A stretch of DNA of 64,000 nucleotides from Glaciecola punicea ACAM 611 (GCF_000252165.1 NZ_BAET01000008.1:124001-188000); one strand, 5' to 3'. Shown: positions 10,329 to 19,941, numbered from the stretch's first letter. Notes: a model not told the origin generated them from the sequence alone. A program made the numbers and translations.

Positions 10329-11828
10329 CTAAAACCCTGACCAATAAAGCGCAGCACCTTGATTGTCGCTTTGCTGGGCGCTTTTCATAAATAAGGCCGT
10401 CACTGCAATATCATGATGTCTTTGTTTCAGAAGATCTTTCCACATCAATATATAAATGGGTGGAATATTCCGCGTGTCGTGATATTCCATAAACGTAAGT
10501 TGACTAGAAGGTTTGTAGGCTGTCAAATCTAACGACTCGCATGTAAGCGAAGGCGCAATATCCAATGACAGACGCTTTGTATACTTATTACTCTGTTTAT
10601 CCTCGCTAAGCTCTTCACCCCTATTGGGTAAATTGAGAAGTATCAACTGGTCTTGATATCGCTGCCAGAGCTGATATTTTTCATGCTCATATAATATTTC
10701 ATCATTGCTAACGAGCAAGTTAGGCGCGTAGCTTTTATAGCAGTGCTGCTGTGCTAACGCAGACGGTAAAGAATATTCATCAACAAACCCGACAAAATGC
10801 GCTAGCTCATGCACAAAAACGGCATAGGTATCGTCTTGTGCTAAAAACATTGCACCGTCGTTTACATATGCCTTACCTTCCTCTAAAAAGAACACCAAAT
10901 GCGTGTAGTTAGGCACAAATGATTGTTTTGCAACACTGCTCAAATCACACACTTTGCGACCGTCAGCAAGATCACACTCCAGCTCATTTTGCGCTAACCA
11001 AATAATAGAGCTAACACAAATAGGCAGCGTGCTAAGACGTTTATCGCGCTCAAATGCATGTTTAATATTCATGGCCTGTACTGCACCATCCAACGAGGTG
11101 GCAACGAACTGAAGCTGCTGAGCGCAGTACGCTGGCATTGATGTGGGCTGACTAATCAGACTCGACAGTGTTGTTTGCTTATAGTTGTTGAGCACATCTA
11201 CATAGTTTTTAGCAATTGGCGTGTAGGCAACCGCTTTGTTAAACGCAGCGCGCGCTTGAGCCTCAAAACCTTCCCTAAAGAGCATTCTAGCCAGCTTAAA
11301 TGTACTTGACTTATCGTATTCAACTGCGCGTGTAAGCCATCGCAATGCATTACTTGCATCTCTGTTTTCATAGTAAAACTTACTCAGAGCAATAATTGCA
11401 GGAATATGCTCGTTCATAGCTGCTTGTTCTAAGTAGCGGATACGCTGTTGGATAGAATCAACTAAAAATGAAAGTTCAAACTGACTCGGCGCATGGCCTA
11501 TGATTGCCGCCTGCTGCCACCAAAACGTTTTGTTACTGCCATCGGATAAATCTGCCAGCGCTAGTATAGCTTGCAAGTTTTGCAAAGAAGCTACTTTTTC
11601 AAGCCAGAAAATATCGTTGTTAAGCGCAGCTAATTCCGACAGCATATTAAGCGCTGATTCGGAACCATTTTTGGCTGCCGGCCATAGGCCAGCATAGGAT
11701 TCTTGTTTAAGTTCTGGTGAGATATAGTGACGCAGCATGGGAGAATAATGAGTAGTACTAGAATACAACAGTACAACTAAGGCCAAACAGGCCAATAACA
11801 ACATTGCTTTAACACTTTTTTTATACAA
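10329..11828 (-). CDS. TPR/Sel1-like protein with C-terminal zinc metallopeptidase motif
   Basis: I do not recognise this 499-residue protein as a named gene. It begins with a membrane anchor or signal (residues about 8-22, AMLLLACLALVVLLY), so the rest is probably periplasmic. Residues about 45-215 are helical repeats resembling Sel1/TPR units (for example ALRWLTRAVEYDKSSTFKLA). The C-terminal half carries VHELAHFVGFVDEY, with H340, E341, H344 and D350 in the spacing HExxHxxGxxD, as in metzincin-like zinc peptidases with Asp as third ligand; the trailing DEY recalls M64-type peptidases. Six or more cysteines surround it (C235, C271, C285, C294, C363, C430), consistent with disulfides in the periplasm. 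It sits directly downstream of nlpI on the same strand, 55 bases away. Proteolytic activity is inferred, not shown. Confidence 0.6.
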   Translation of the reverse strand: MYKKSVKAMLLLACLALVVLLYSSTTHYSPMLRHYISPELKQESYAGLWPAAKNGSESALNMLSELAALNNDIFWLEKVASLQNLQAILALADLSDGSNKTFWWQQAAIIGHAPSQFELSFLVDSIQQRIRYLEQAAMNEHIPAIIALSKFYYENRDASNALRWLTRAVEYDKSSTFKLARMLFREGFEAQARAAFNKAVAYTPIAKNYVDVLNNYKQTTLSSLISQPTSMPAYCAQQLQFVATSLDGAVQAMNIKHAFERDKRLSTLPICVSSIIWLAQNELECDLADGRKVCDLSSVAKQSFVPNYTHLVFFLEEGKAYVNDGAMFLAQDDTYAVFVHELAHFVGFVDEYSLPSALAQQHCYKSYAPNLLVSNDEILYEHEKYQLWQRYQDQLILLNLPNRGEELSEDKQSNKYTKRLSLDIAPSLTCESLDLTAYKPSSQLTFMEYHDTRNIPPIYILMWKDLLKQRHHDIAVTALFMKSAQQSDNQGAALYWSGF

Positions 11829-11883
11829 GATAGTTTACTACCACATAGTTTGCACAACAGCTCTGTTAACAGCGCTGAACGTG

Positions 11884-12825
11884 CTACTGAGCCTGCATTT
11901 CATCTAATCGTGCTCGTCGAACTTTGGCAAGCTCAATACGAGCATATTTATGCTCAATGTACTCAAATACATTGGTGCTTAACGACAATTTAAAATAATT
12001 TTCAGCTTTAGTGTATTTACCTAAATAAGCGCTGTGTTTGCCTAAATAAAAATATGCTTCGCACAAGCGATGGTTAAGTTGAGTCTGACTCGTCACATCC
12101 CTAAGCAATGCGGCTATTACCGCACTTTCATTAACAATTCCTAAATAATAATCGGCTAAACTGCTGGCCCAATTTTGTTCAAATAAAGCACCACGAGCCT
12201 TATTCAACATTATTTTTGCCGCTTCATCGTTACTGCTTTCTCGATAGACAATAAAATGCCATAGCAGGCGAAATGGGTCTGTGGGATCTTGCGCTAAATA
12301 AGTAGATGTATCATCTACTGCAAGCTGCGCCCTCCCGCCATAATAAAGCGCAATGGCTCTATTTAACAATGCAAAGTTGTAGCTAGGATCTATTTCTAGA
12401 CTGGCATCAAATGCGTCATAGGCTTGCATGTGCATGTTCGCTTGAGTGTACAGGACACCCAATGAATTGTGCGCTTGCGCAAACCTCGGTTTCAGGACTA
12501 TTGATTCCGCATAATCTCTGCGTGCAAGAGATATCAGCCCAAGAGAATCAAAGGCAAGGCCTCGTTGAAAGAGCATTTCAGCACGCTCTTGCTCAGTGAA
12601 TTGTAAGCGGTACAGGCTATTCGTGTAATGCGCAACCGCAAGCTGTGCTTTAGTACTCAGCATTTCTGGCTCGGCCAATAGTAAGCCACTAGACAATGAG
12701 TCTGTGGTATTCTTGGTAGAACTACAGCCTGATAGTAAAGCCATTGATAACAACACCAACGCAATACATTTCAACGCTCGTGCTCTGTTAAACAATTTAC
12801 GTAAATTTAGCGTTTTTTTATGCAC
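11884..12825 (-). CDS. nlpI: Lipoprotein NlpI (TPR adaptor)
   Basis: NlpI is an outer-membrane lipoprotein that scaffolds peptidoglycan hydrolases and delivers them to the Prc protease. The lipobox LLSGC places the lipidated cysteine at C34. TPR repeats follow: LFQRGLAFDSLGLISLARRD, then HNSLGVLYTQANMHMQAYDAF, then LNRAIALYYGGRAQLAVDD, matching the E. coli protein segment by segment (E. coli: LNRGIALYYGGRDKLAQDD). Length is 313 against 294. As in E. coli it follows pnp on the same strand, though a DUF1244 gene lies between. The N-terminal extension before the lipobox is longer than usual. The prc protease gene is not in the window. Confidence 0.9.
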   Translation of the reverse strand: MHKKTLNLRKLFNRARALKCIALVLLSMALLSGCSSTKNTTDSLSSGLLLAEPEMLSTKAQLAVAHYTNSLYRLQFTEQERAEMLFQRGLAFDSLGLISLARRDYAESIVLKPRFAQAHNSLGVLYTQANMHMQAYDAFDASLEIDPSYNFALLNRAIALYYGGRAQLAVDDTSTYLAQDPTDPFRLLWHFIVYRESSNDEAAKIMLNKARGALFEQNWASSLADYYLGIVNESAVIAALLRDVTSQTQLNHRLCEAYFYLGKHSAYLGKYTKAENYFKLSLSTNVFEYIEHKYARIELAKVRRARLDEMQAQ

Positions 12826-12941
12826 CTAGCCCGCATTCCTTAAATTTTTGAGGTGTGTAACGGTAATCAATATAAAATTAAGCACTGTCAACGTGTAGTT
12901 TACCAATAAACATGTATAAAACCAAAAAGTAATGTGACCCG

Positions 12942-13244
12942 TTATTTTTGTTTGGCTGCAGTTTTTGCATCAAAGGCTAACATTTGCTCCTTTGTAGCCG
13001 GCAATTGATGCTCCTGTTTCCACTGTGAATAGGGCATTTTATAAACATGCTGTCGTGCTTCATCATCACTTAAATCAATATTGGCTTTTTGGGCTTCACT
13101 TAAATACCATTTAGATAAGCAATTACGGCAAAAATCGGCCACCAGCATTAGCTCAATATTTTGCACTTGCTTATTGCTGTCTAAATGCGCGAGAAGTCGG
13201 CGGAAAGTTGCTGCTTCTAATTCGGTTTGTTGATCTTTTGTCAT
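12942..13244 (-). CDS. DUF1244 family protein
   Basis: This small protein of about 100 residues belongs to DUF1244, recognised from the block RLLAHLDSNKQVQNIELM, then DFCRNCLSKWY, then DDEARQHVYKMPYSQWK. The CRNC pair suggests a metal or redox site, but no function is known. I take the ATG at 13244 (MTKDQQTE); the frame also opens at a GTG at 13256, which would add four residues. The gene lies between pnp and nlpI, after a strong terminator at 13289-13317, so it is probably transcribed separately from pnp. Family assignment is confident; function is unknown. Confidence 0.85.
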   Translation of the reverse strand: MTKDQQTELEAATFRRLLAHLDSNKQVQNIELMLVADFCRNCLSKWYLSEAQKANIDLSDDEARQHVYKMPYSQWKQEHQLPATKEQMLAFDAKTAAKQK

Positions 13245-13288
13245 GTCGATTCTCACTCAATGTAAAGGTCTAACAATAATGTAAAAAT

Positions 13289-13317
13289 AAAAAAACCGCC
13301 TATTTTGACGGTTTTTT
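13289..13317 (-). terminator. Rho-independent terminator after pnp
   Basis: AAAAAACCG (13290-13298) pairs with CGGTTTTTT (13309-13317) around a 10-base loop. On the minus strand the stem ends in T-rich sequence (TTTTTTTATTTTTAC), so it would stop transcripts leaving pnp about 100 bases after its stop codon. The A/T-rich flanks mean it may act weakly in the other direction too. Confidence 0.75.
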
Positions 13318-13413
13318 GCTCTAGGTACGCTGTAAATGCTCTTATACAATCTGAACGGACGCTTAATTCATCAGACCACCTTCATCGCAGCGGTCTATAT
13401 TTGTAAAATAAAT

Positions 13414-15528
13414 TTACTCACCATCACCATTTTGTGGCGCAGCTGGTTTTTCAAGTAATTCTTTCATGCTCAAACGAACACGGTTTTGACGATCAATTTC
13501 CATCACTTTTACGTCAACCGCCTGACCTTCTTTCAAATAATCAGATACTTTAGCAACACGTTCATGCGCAATTTGTGAGATATGCACTAAGCCTTCTTTA
13601 CCTGGCAATACTTCCACAAAAGCACCAAAATCGACTATGCGCATTACTTTACCGTGGTAAGTTTTACCTACTTCAAGCTCAGCTGTTACCTGCTCTATTC
13701 GAGCGATCGCAGCATCAGCTTTGGTTTTTTCAGTCGCGAAAATCTTGATAGTACCATCGTCTTCAATTTCAATATTGGTGTCAGTGTCTTCGGTAATAGA
13801 ACGAATAACCGCACCGCCCTTACCAATTACTTCACGAATTTTGTCTGAATTAATCTTAATCACGTATATACGTGGCGCAAACTCAGACATTTCTTCGCGG
13901 TGACTACCAATCGCTTGGTCCATTACACTAAGAATATGCAGTCTAGCTTCTTTAGCCTGTTTAAGGGCTTTTTGCATAATTTCTTGCGTAATACCTTCAA
14001 TTTTTATGTCCATCTGAAGAGCCGTAATACCGCCTGTAGTGCCAGCTACTTTAAAGTCCATGTCGCCCAAATGATCTTCATCACCAAGAATGTCAGATAA
14101 CACTACAAAGTTGTCGTCAGACTTAACCAAACCCATTGCTATGCCCGCAACAGAGGCTTTGATAGGAACACCAGCATCCATGAGTGCTAGTGAAGTACCG
14201 CACACCGAAGCCATTGATGAAGAACCGTTAGATTCGGTAATCTCAGACACCACACGTACCACGTATGGAAATTCTTCTGCCGACGGCATAACTGCTTGCA
14301 TACCACGCTTCGCTAGACGACCATGACCAATTTCACGGCGCTTTGGCGAACCAACAAAACCAGTTTCTCCTACAGAGTATGGAGGAAAGTTATAATGCAA
14401 CATAAAGCGGTTATTGCTAAGGCCAGAAAGACCATCAATCATCTGTGCGTCGCGTTCGGTTCCAAGAGTAGCCACTACCAAAGCTTGCGTTTCACCTCGT
14501 GTGAATACCGCGGAACCATGCGCTCTAGGTAACAAGCCTGTTGCCACATGTAAACCGCGAATAGTTTCAGGATCGCGACCGTCTATACGTTTTTCACCAG
14601 CTAAAATACGTGAGCGTACAACATCACTTTCTAATTCGTGCAGCAACTCTGACACTTCTTTCGGGTCTAAGCTGTCGTCAGCTGTAGTTAGTTCAGCGCG
14701 AGCATTCGCGGTAACTACATCTACAGCGTCTTTACGCGCAAGTTTGTCAGATATTTGATAAGCCTTTGTCATGCTTTCTTGAGCAATCGCTTTAATTTTG
14801 TCTTTTAAAGCGACATTTGGCTCAGGTGCAGTCCAGTTCCAAGATTCAGTACCAACTTCAGCGGCAAACTCTTTAATCGCGTTAACCACTGTTTGAGACT
14901 GCTCATGCCCGTAAACCACAGCACCTAACATCACTTCTTCAGACAGTACATCAGCCTCAGATTCAACCATAAGTACAGCGCTGTCGGTACCGGCAACAAC
15001 TAGATCTAATTTACTTTCTTCAAGTTCAGAAGTACGCGTGTTTAAAATAAATTCATTGTTTACATAACCAACGCGCGCTGCGCCAACTGGGCCGCTAAAT
15101 GGCATACCAGAAATTGCAAGCGCCGCTGATGTGCCAATAAGTGAAATGATATCGGTAGGTATTTCTGGATTTGCAGAAATTACAGTAATGATAATCTGCA
15201 CTTCGTTTTTAAAAGCAGATGGAAAAAGAGGTCTAATTGGACGGTCAATTAAGCGAGCAATTAAGGTTTCGCTTTCAGAAGGTCTGCCTTCGCGTTTGAA
15301 GAAACCACCGGGTATCTTACCCGCAGCGTAGGTCTTTTCTTGATAATTCACAGTTAATGGAAAGAAGTTTTGGTCAGCTTTAGCTTCTTTTCTGCCGACA
15401 ACCGTTACCAAAACGGTAGTGTCGTCCATACTTGCCATTACGGCTGCTGTTGCTTGTCTGGCAATTACGCCTGTCTCTAGGGTGACAGTATGTTGACCAT
15501 ACTGAAAAGTTTTAGTAATAGGAGTCAC
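13414..15528 (-). CDS. pnp: Polyribonucleotide nucleotidyltransferase (PNPase)
   Basis: PNPase is a phosphorolytic 3'-5' exoribonuclease of the RNA degradosome and acts in mRNA turnover and sRNA stability. The 704-residue chain has two RNase PH domains, the second with [16 protein letters not shown] where the aspartates bind the catalytic metal. A KH domain follows at about 555-615 ([15 protein letters not shown]) and an S1 domain at about 620-690 ([20 protein letters not shown]). It is on the same strand as nlpI downstream, as in E. coli. Unusually, rpsO is not directly upstream; a LysR-type gene takes its place 127 bases away. The usual RNase III-processed rpsO-pnp leader therefore cannot form here, so pnp expression must be arranged differently. 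Confidence 0.98.
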   Translation of the reverse strand: MTPITKTFQYGQHTVTLETGVIARQATAAVMASMDDTTVLVTVVGRKEAKADQNFFPLTVNYQEKTYAAGKIPGGFFKREGRPSESETLIARLIDRPIRPLFPSAFKNEVQIIITVISANPEIPTDIISLIGTSAALAISGMPFSGPVGAARVGYVNNEFILNTRTSELEESKLDLVVAGTDSAVLMVESEADVLSEEVMLGAVVYGHEQSQTVVNAIKEFAAEVGTESWNWTAPEPNVALKDKIKAIAQESMTKAYQISDKLARKDAVDVVTANARAELTTADDSLDPKEVSELLHELESDVVRSRILAGEKRIDGRDPETIRGLHVATGLLPRAHGSAVFTRGETQALVVATLGTERDAQMIDGLSGLSNNRFMLHYNFPPYSVGETGFVGSPKRREIGHGRLAKRGMQAVMPSAEEFPYVVRVVSEITESNGSSSMASVCGTSLALMDAGVPIKASVAGIAMGLVKSDDNFVVLSDILGDEDHLGDMDFKVAGTTGGITALQMDIKIEGITQEIMQKALKQAKEARLHILSVMDQAIGSHREEMSEFAPRIYVIKINSDKIREVIGKGGAVIRSITEDTDTNIEIEDDGTIKIFATEKTKADAAIARIEQVTAELEVGKTYHGKVMRIVDFGAFVEVLPGKEGLVHISQIAHERVAKVSDYLKEGQAVDVKVMEIDRQNRVRLSMKELLEKPAAPQNGDGE

Positions 15529-15655
15529 ACTCTATCCTTTAGTTTATTAATATTTATACTTTTTAAATGCGACCATAGTATATAGCCCTAGCACCTTAAT
15601 ACCAACTTTTTAATGAATATTTCGACAATATAGCTCAGAGAAAAATAATAAATCG

Positions 15656-16558
15656 TTATTTAAATATCTTGTCTCTAGCAGCGTTACAGATAGCCGCAAC
15701 TGCTGGATGAGTCACTTTGCGTTCAGAAGAAATTGCATAAAACTTTTGCTTCAAAGTTTTGCTTCTCCCGATCACTTGAAGCCCAAAGCCGTCCTTTACC
15801 TCTTCCTCTATGATACTAGGCATAAAAAACACACCAAACCCAGCCTTACCAAACGACTTCATTAGTGCACTGTCGTCGTACTGACCGCGCACCACAGGAA
15901 ATATGCTATTATCGGTACACCACCTGTCAAAGAGCTGTCTTATTGCATATTGTTTTGTTGGCAACAGCATTGGAGCATCTTGCAAGCAAGCAGGAAAATC
16001 ACCGTGTAGCTTGGCCGCAAGGTTAGGCGAAGCAAAAAACGAAAGCGTCGATTGTCCTAAATAATGATTGTAAGCTTTTATACTAAATGCACTGCTTAAG
16101 GGTGTGTCAGTTAGCACCATGTCGACTTCATGTACGGCAAGCTCACCTAAAATGGCTTCAACAGGTCCCTCTCTGCAGGTAAGACTAATATCGTTTGACA
16201 CCGAAAGTGCAGGCTCTAGCACTTTATACACAATGGTTTTTGGCAAAGCACTTGCCGCGCTTACAATAAATTCAGATGTTCCCACGATCGGTGCGCCTCT
16301 AAGTACATCGTTAAGCTCTTTGCCCAACGCAAAAATATCATCAGCATATCTAAGCACCAACCTCCCCGTTTCAGTTAAGCGAAGTCGACGCCCTATTCGA
16401 TCAAACAAAGGCTGCCCAATGCGCTCTTCAAGCATACTAAGTTGCCCACTTATCGTTTGCGGGGTAATGAAAAGTTTCTCGGCGGCGCGCGCTATACTGC
16501 CTTCGGTGGCGACCACCCAAAAATAATGTAGATGTTTATAATTAAAATTGTCTGACAT
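15656..16558 (-). CDS. nhaR: LysR-type regulator, NhaR-like
   Basis: This 300-residue LysR-family regulator has an N-terminal winged helix-turn-helix (LHYFWVVATEGSIARAAEKL, then TPQTISGQLSMLEERIGQPL) and a substrate-binding domain from about residue 95. The opening YKHLHYFWVV and the GRRLRLTETGRLVLRYADDIF segment match the NhaR group, which in E. coli activates the Na+/H+ antiporter gene nhaA in response to sodium. For a marine organism a sodium-responsive regulator is plausible, but no nhaA is next to it, so target and effector are inferred only. It lies where rimP-nusA-infB-rpsO would normally be, between tRNA-Leu and pnp. Confidence 0.72.
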   Translation of the reverse strand: MSDNFNYKHLHYFWVVATEGSIARAAEKLFITPQTISGQLSMLEERIGQPLFDRIGRRLRLTETGRLVLRYADDIFALGKELNDVLRGAPIVGTSEFIVSAASALPKTIVYKVLEPALSVSNDISLTCREGPVEAILGELAVHEVDMVLTDTPLSSAFSIKAYNHYLGQSTLSFFASPNLAAKLHGDFPACLQDAPMLLPTKQYAIRQLFDRWCTDNSIFPVVRGQYDDSALMKSFGKAGFGVFFMPSIIEEEVKDGFGLQVIGRSKTLKQKFYAISSERKVTHPAVAAICNAARDKIFK

Positions 16559-16825
16559 GTAAGCCTTTTAATACAGCTGATAGGTAAGATTTCCCGATTA
16601 GTTTTATACATATTTACGAATTTAATTGTTCACTTTTAATTGATAAAGTTTTATTACTCAACGTAAAAAACGATGTGTCAACGTTTATGCATTAGTCGCA
16701 GTCCCTATATACCGAATTTACGTCGTCAGGGTGAAAAAAAATAGAAACCCTGGCAAAACCAAATAGCTACCTGCGATCATTTTTACACTATATATTTATT
16801 TATGCACATCAGTTACGGGTGACTT

Positions 16826-17167
16826 ATGCACTATATTATAGACAACAATGGCATTCAGCCAAATAATCAAGAATTGGAGGCTATAGATACTCGTCTTAGC
16901 TTAGCTCTATCGCGCTTCAATAGTATAATTACCAAGTGTGAGGTATCTTTCATACCAGAAAAGTCGGTACTAGGCACTAACACGATATGCTGCACTGTCT
17001 GTGTGTCTATTATTAAAACCTCAGATTTCGTTGCAAGTGACTCAGCCAACACTATCAGCGAAGCCTTCGACGTAGTGCTTGGAAGAGTAAAACGCAAGAT
17101 AGAGCGACACTTGAAACGCATCAGGCCTAAGCGAATGTCAGCTACGTTAAGAACAAACATTCACTAG
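16826..17167 (+). CDS. HPF/RaiA-like ribosome-associated protein
   Basis: The 113 residues resemble the ribosome hibernation factor fold (sigma-54 modulation protein/S30Ae): IDTRLSLALSRFNSIITKCE early, a central strand pair (CCTVCVSIIKTSDFVASDSA), and a basic C-terminal helix (VLGRVKRKIERHLKRIRPKR) as in RaiA/HPF proteins that bind the decoding centre of idle ribosomes. It lacks the long C-terminal dimerisation domain of long HPF. It is a single gene on the plus strand, convergent with tRNA-Leu and divergent from the NhaR-like gene. No strong ribosome site precedes the ATG. The match is to fold-level features, so membership in a divergent subgroup is likely but the function is inferred. Confidence 0.6.
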   Translation: MHYIIDNNGIQPNNQELEAIDTRLSLALSRFNSIITKCEVSFIPEKSVLGTNTICCTVCVSIIKTSDFVASDSANTISEAFDVVLGRVKRKIERHLKRIRPKRMSATLRTNIH

Positions 17168-17180
17168 TATTTTTCAAGCA

Positions 17181-17212
17181 AAAAAAAACTGTAGCGATTT
17201 TCTCACTACAGT
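17181..17212 (-). terminator. Terminator after secG/tRNA-Leu
   Basis: ACTGTAG (17188-17194) pairs with CTACAGT (17206-17212). On the minus strand the stem is followed by eight T residues (17188 down to 17181), a typical rho-independent terminator. It lies 13 bases past the 3' end of tRNA-Leu and closes the leftward transcript. It also marks the point where synteny with the nusA operon breaks. Confidence 0.8.
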
Positions 17213-17224
17213 CTATTTTATGTT

Positions 17225-17309
17225 TGGTGCGGAAAGGGGGACTCGAACCCCCACGCCCTAAAGCACCACCCCCTCAAGGTGGCGTGTCTACCAATTCCAC
17301 CACTTCCGC
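17225..17309 (-). tRNA. leuU: tRNA-Leu (anticodon GAG)
   Basis: On the minus strand the acceptor stem GCGGAAG pairs with CTTTCCGC, and the discriminator A and CCA are encoded. The anticodon loop TTGAGGG gives GAG, reading CUC/CUU. The T arm has GTTCGAGTC and the long class II variable arm expected of tRNA-Leu is present, for a total of 85 bases. It follows secG by 10 bases, exactly as leuU follows secG in E. coli, so it is probably cut from the secG transcript. Confidence 0.97.
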
Positions 17310-17319
17310 GTGTTAAATA

Positions 17320-17706
17320 TTACTGATTGTCTTGTGCCTTTGGCGCTTCTTCGGTAAGTTCAGTTTTTGTCTCTTGAACCGAAACTGGAAAATCTGAACC
17401 GTCTGTGCTTGCAGAGGGAGTTTGTTCCAGCATTATCTGTTCAATTGTCTCAAACTCGTCAACCGTTGTACTAGTACCTGCGGTTATGCCACCGATAATT
17501 AGACTTATAGTAAAGAACAAGGTCGCAAGTACGGCGGTGGTTCTTGTCATGAAATTACCTGAACCGCCCGACCCAAATACGGTGTTAGAGCCTCCTGCAC
17601 CAAATGATGCGCCCATTTCAGCACCTTTACCTTGCTGCAACAACACAAAACCGACCAACATGATAGCCACAATCAAATAGGCGCCTAGCAATACTTCATA
17701 TAACAT
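17320..17706 (-). CDS. secG: Protein translocase subunit SecG
   Basis: SecG is the small accessory subunit of the SecYEG translocon. It has two membrane helices (about 3-22 and 52-72) joined by the conserved cytoplasmic loop LLQQGKGAEMGASFGAGGSN and FGSGGSGNFMTRTTAVLATL. A polar, threonine- and glutamate-rich tail follows, giving 128 residues against 110 in E. coli. It sits 13 bases after tpiA and just before tRNA-Leu, in the conserved glmM-tpiA-secG-tRNA order. Confidence 0.95.
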   Translation of the reverse strand: MLYEVLLGAYLIVAIMLVGFVLLQQGKGAEMGASFGAGGSNTVFGSGGSGNFMTRTTAVLATLFFTISLIIGGITAGTSTTVDEFETIEQIMLEQTPSASTDGSDFPVSVQETKTELTEEAPKAQDNQ

Positions 17707-17719
17707 ATTAAAATTCCTC

Positions 17720-18454
17720 TTATTTTACCGCGTTACAAATAGCGATAAAATCATCAATTTTCAAGCTAGCGCCCCCAATTAGGCCGCCATCAATATCTGG
17801 TTTTGCAAACAAAGCATGAGCATTGCTTGCGTTAACACTTCCACCGTATAGCAGACGGGTAGAAACTGCATTGTGGTTCCACTTTACTATTTCAGTTCTA
17901 ATAAACTGGTGCACTTCTTGTGCCTGCTCTGGTGAGGCTGTTTTGCCCGTTCCGATTGCCCAAATAGGCTCATAAGCAATAATGCATTTTTCAAGAAAAT
18001 CTTTTGAACAAACGTCTATTACGGCTTGTAGCTGTTCAAATACAAACTTATTAACGTTACCTGCTTCTCGCACTTTTAATGGTTCACCTACACATAGTAT
18101 GGGTGTTAAACCGGCATTCAGGACCGTTTGAACTTTTAGTGCTACTGCTATATTACTTTCGTTATGGTCTTGCCTTCTTTCGGAGTGCCCGACGATAACA
18201 TACGTTGCACCCAGTTCTTGCAACATACCAACCGCAATATCACCTGTGTGAGCGCCAGCTCCGAATTGACTGCAGTCTTGAGCACCCACTTTAAAACTTG
18301 CTTTACTCGCAGCTGCTAAATAAGGATAAGGCAGGCATAACACGGTGTCTAACAAGGGTGAGGCCTTAAGTTCACTAATGAAAGTATGTAACAAGGCCAA
18401 GGAACCATTCATTTTCCAGTTGCCCGCCACCATGGGCTTACGTACATTACTCAT
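17720..18454 (-). CDS. tpiA: Triosephosphate isomerase
   Basis: TpiA interconverts dihydroxyacetone phosphate and glyceraldehyde 3-phosphate in glycolysis and gluconeogenesis. The TIM-barrel residues are all visible: K14 in GNWKMN, H90 in VGHSERR, E162 in AYEPIWAIGTGKT, and the phosphate-binding LLYGGSV and GGLIGGASL. Length is 244, slightly short of the usual 250-255. It lies between glmM and secG, as in many non-enteric gammaproteobacteria, on the same strand with a 13-base gap to secG. A 132-base gap upstream may hold its own promoter. Confidence 0.98.
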   Translation of the reverse strand: MSNVRKPMVAGNWKMNGSLALLHTFISELKASPLLDTVLCLPYPYLAAASKASFKVGAQDCSQFGAGAHTGDIAVGMLQELGATYVIVGHSERRQDHNESNIAVALKVQTVLNAGLTPILCVGEPLKVREAGNVNKFVFEQLQAVIDVCSKDFLEKCIIAYEPIWAIGTGKTASPEQAQEVHQFIRTEIVKWNHNAVSTRLLYGGSVNASNAHALFAKPDIDGGLIGGASLKIDDFIAICNAVK

Positions 18455-18586
18455 ATATCACCCTGTATTCATGTCTTAAACGAGACTAGACAAGCTTTAA
18501 ACCAATTACTGCTCGGAAGTAAAAGCGGCGCTGATATTAACTGTACGCACTTGATTATACAAGTCACAAACTAACAAAAACAGCAA

Positions 18587-19927
18587 TTATCCTGCTTTTT
18601 TAACTTCATCAGCAATGTACTGCGCCCATCCTGTAGAATCTTCCTCCGATTCTGCTTCGACCATAACTCTAATTAAGGGTTCGGTGCCACTTTCACGCAG
18701 CAAAACGCGTCCCGTATCACCCATGGCCTTTTCGGCCTTATGCACAGATGCAAGCACCGCTGGATTGGTTAATGGATCTCTGCCTTTATTTTTAAATTTT
18801 ACATTAATAAGCTTTTGAGGAAATTTAATAAAGCCAGAATTTAGTGCACTTAAGCTCATGTTAGCACGTAGCATAGCCGCTATCACCTGCAAACCGGCTA
18901 CAATGCCGTCGCCAGTAGATGAATAGTTAAGATTAAGTACGTGGCCAGAATTCTCGCCTCCAATAGACCATCCTTTCTTTTTCAACAGCTCCATTACGTA
19001 GCGATCCCCTACATCGGCACGCTCAAACGGGATCCCTAGTTTTTCAAACGCCACTTCCATGCCTAAATTAGACATTTTAGTGCCTACCACGCCTCCGCCT
19101 AAGTTACCTAAACGTAATGCGTCACGCGCAATAATGAAAATTATCTGGTCACCGTCAATTACATCACAGTGTTCATCCACTAACATTATACGGTCGCCAT
19201 CACCGTCAAGTGCAAACCCTAAGTCGGCTTTATGCTTTTTAACCGCCTCTATACAGGCTCGTAAAGAGGTTGCGCCCACTTTGTGGTTAATATTCAAACC
19301 ATCTGGTGCAGTACCTATTTCTATCACGGTAGCACCTAATTCGCGCAGCACGTCTGGTGCAATATGATAGGTGGCACCATGCGCACAATCTACGACAACT
19401 TTTAGACCGGAAAGTGAAAGTTCAGATGGGAACGTACCTTTACAGTATTCTATATAGCGTCCTGCTGCGTCATTTATTCGACTTGCTTTGCCTAAACGGT
19501 CAGACTCTACACAGGTCATCTTTTCTTTCATTTGCGCCTCAATGGCTAGTTCAATGTCGTCGTCTAATTTATGCCCTGTCGACGAAAAGAACTTAATACC
19601 GTTATCGTAATAAGGATTATGCGAGGCTGAAATCACAATGCCTGCCTCGGAGCGAAATGTTTTGGTTAAATAGGCGATTGCAGGCGTGGGCATAGGACCA
19701 AGTAGGCCAATATTAATGCCAGCAGCTGACAAACCTGCCTCTAATGCAGACTCTAGCATGTAGCCACTTATACGCGTGTCTTTGCCAATTAGCACCTTGT
19801 TGGTACCGCGACCGGCTAATATTTTACCCGCTGCCCATCCTAATTTGGTCACAAATTCAGGATTGATGATGCTGTCGCCTACTCTTCCTCTAATACCGTC
19901 AGTTCCAAAAAATTCTCTTTTTGCCAT
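18587..19927 (-). CDS. glmM: Phosphoglucosamine mutase GlmM
   Basis: GlmM converts glucosamine 6-phosphate to glucosamine 1-phosphate on the way to UDP-GlcNAc, for peptidoglycan and LPS. The 446 residues match the family (445 in E. coli). It starts [13 protein letters not shown]. The phosphoserine loop is ISASHNP with S102, the metal-binding loop LDGDGDR, the sugar loop GGENSGH, and the C-terminal phosphate-binding [12 protein letters not shown]. folP precedes it by 14 bases on the same strand, the usual folP-glmM pair. No irregularity was seen. Confidence 0.98.
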   Translation of the reverse strand: MAKREFFGTDGIRGRVGDSIINPEFVTKLGWAAGKILAGRGTNKVLIGKDTRISGYMLESALEAGLSAAGINIGLLGPMPTPAIAYLTKTFRSEAGIVISASHNPYYDNGIKFFSSTGHKLDDDIELAIEAQMKEKMTCVESDRLGKASRINDAAGRYIEYCKGTFPSELSLSGLKVVVDCAHGATYHIAPDVLRELGATVIEIGTAPDGLNINHKVGATSLRACIEAVKKHKADLGFALDGDGDRIMLVDEHCDVIDGDQIIFIIARDALRLGNLGGGVVGTKMSNLGMEVAFEKLGIPFERADVGDRYVMELLKKKGWSIGGENSGHVLNLNYSSTGDGIVAGLQVIAAMLRANMSLSALNSGFIKFPQKLINVKFKNKGRDPLTNPAVLASVHKAEKAMGDTGRVLLRESGTEPLIRVMVEAESEEDSTGWAQYIADEVKKAG

Positions 19928-19941
19928 AAATAATCCTTATC

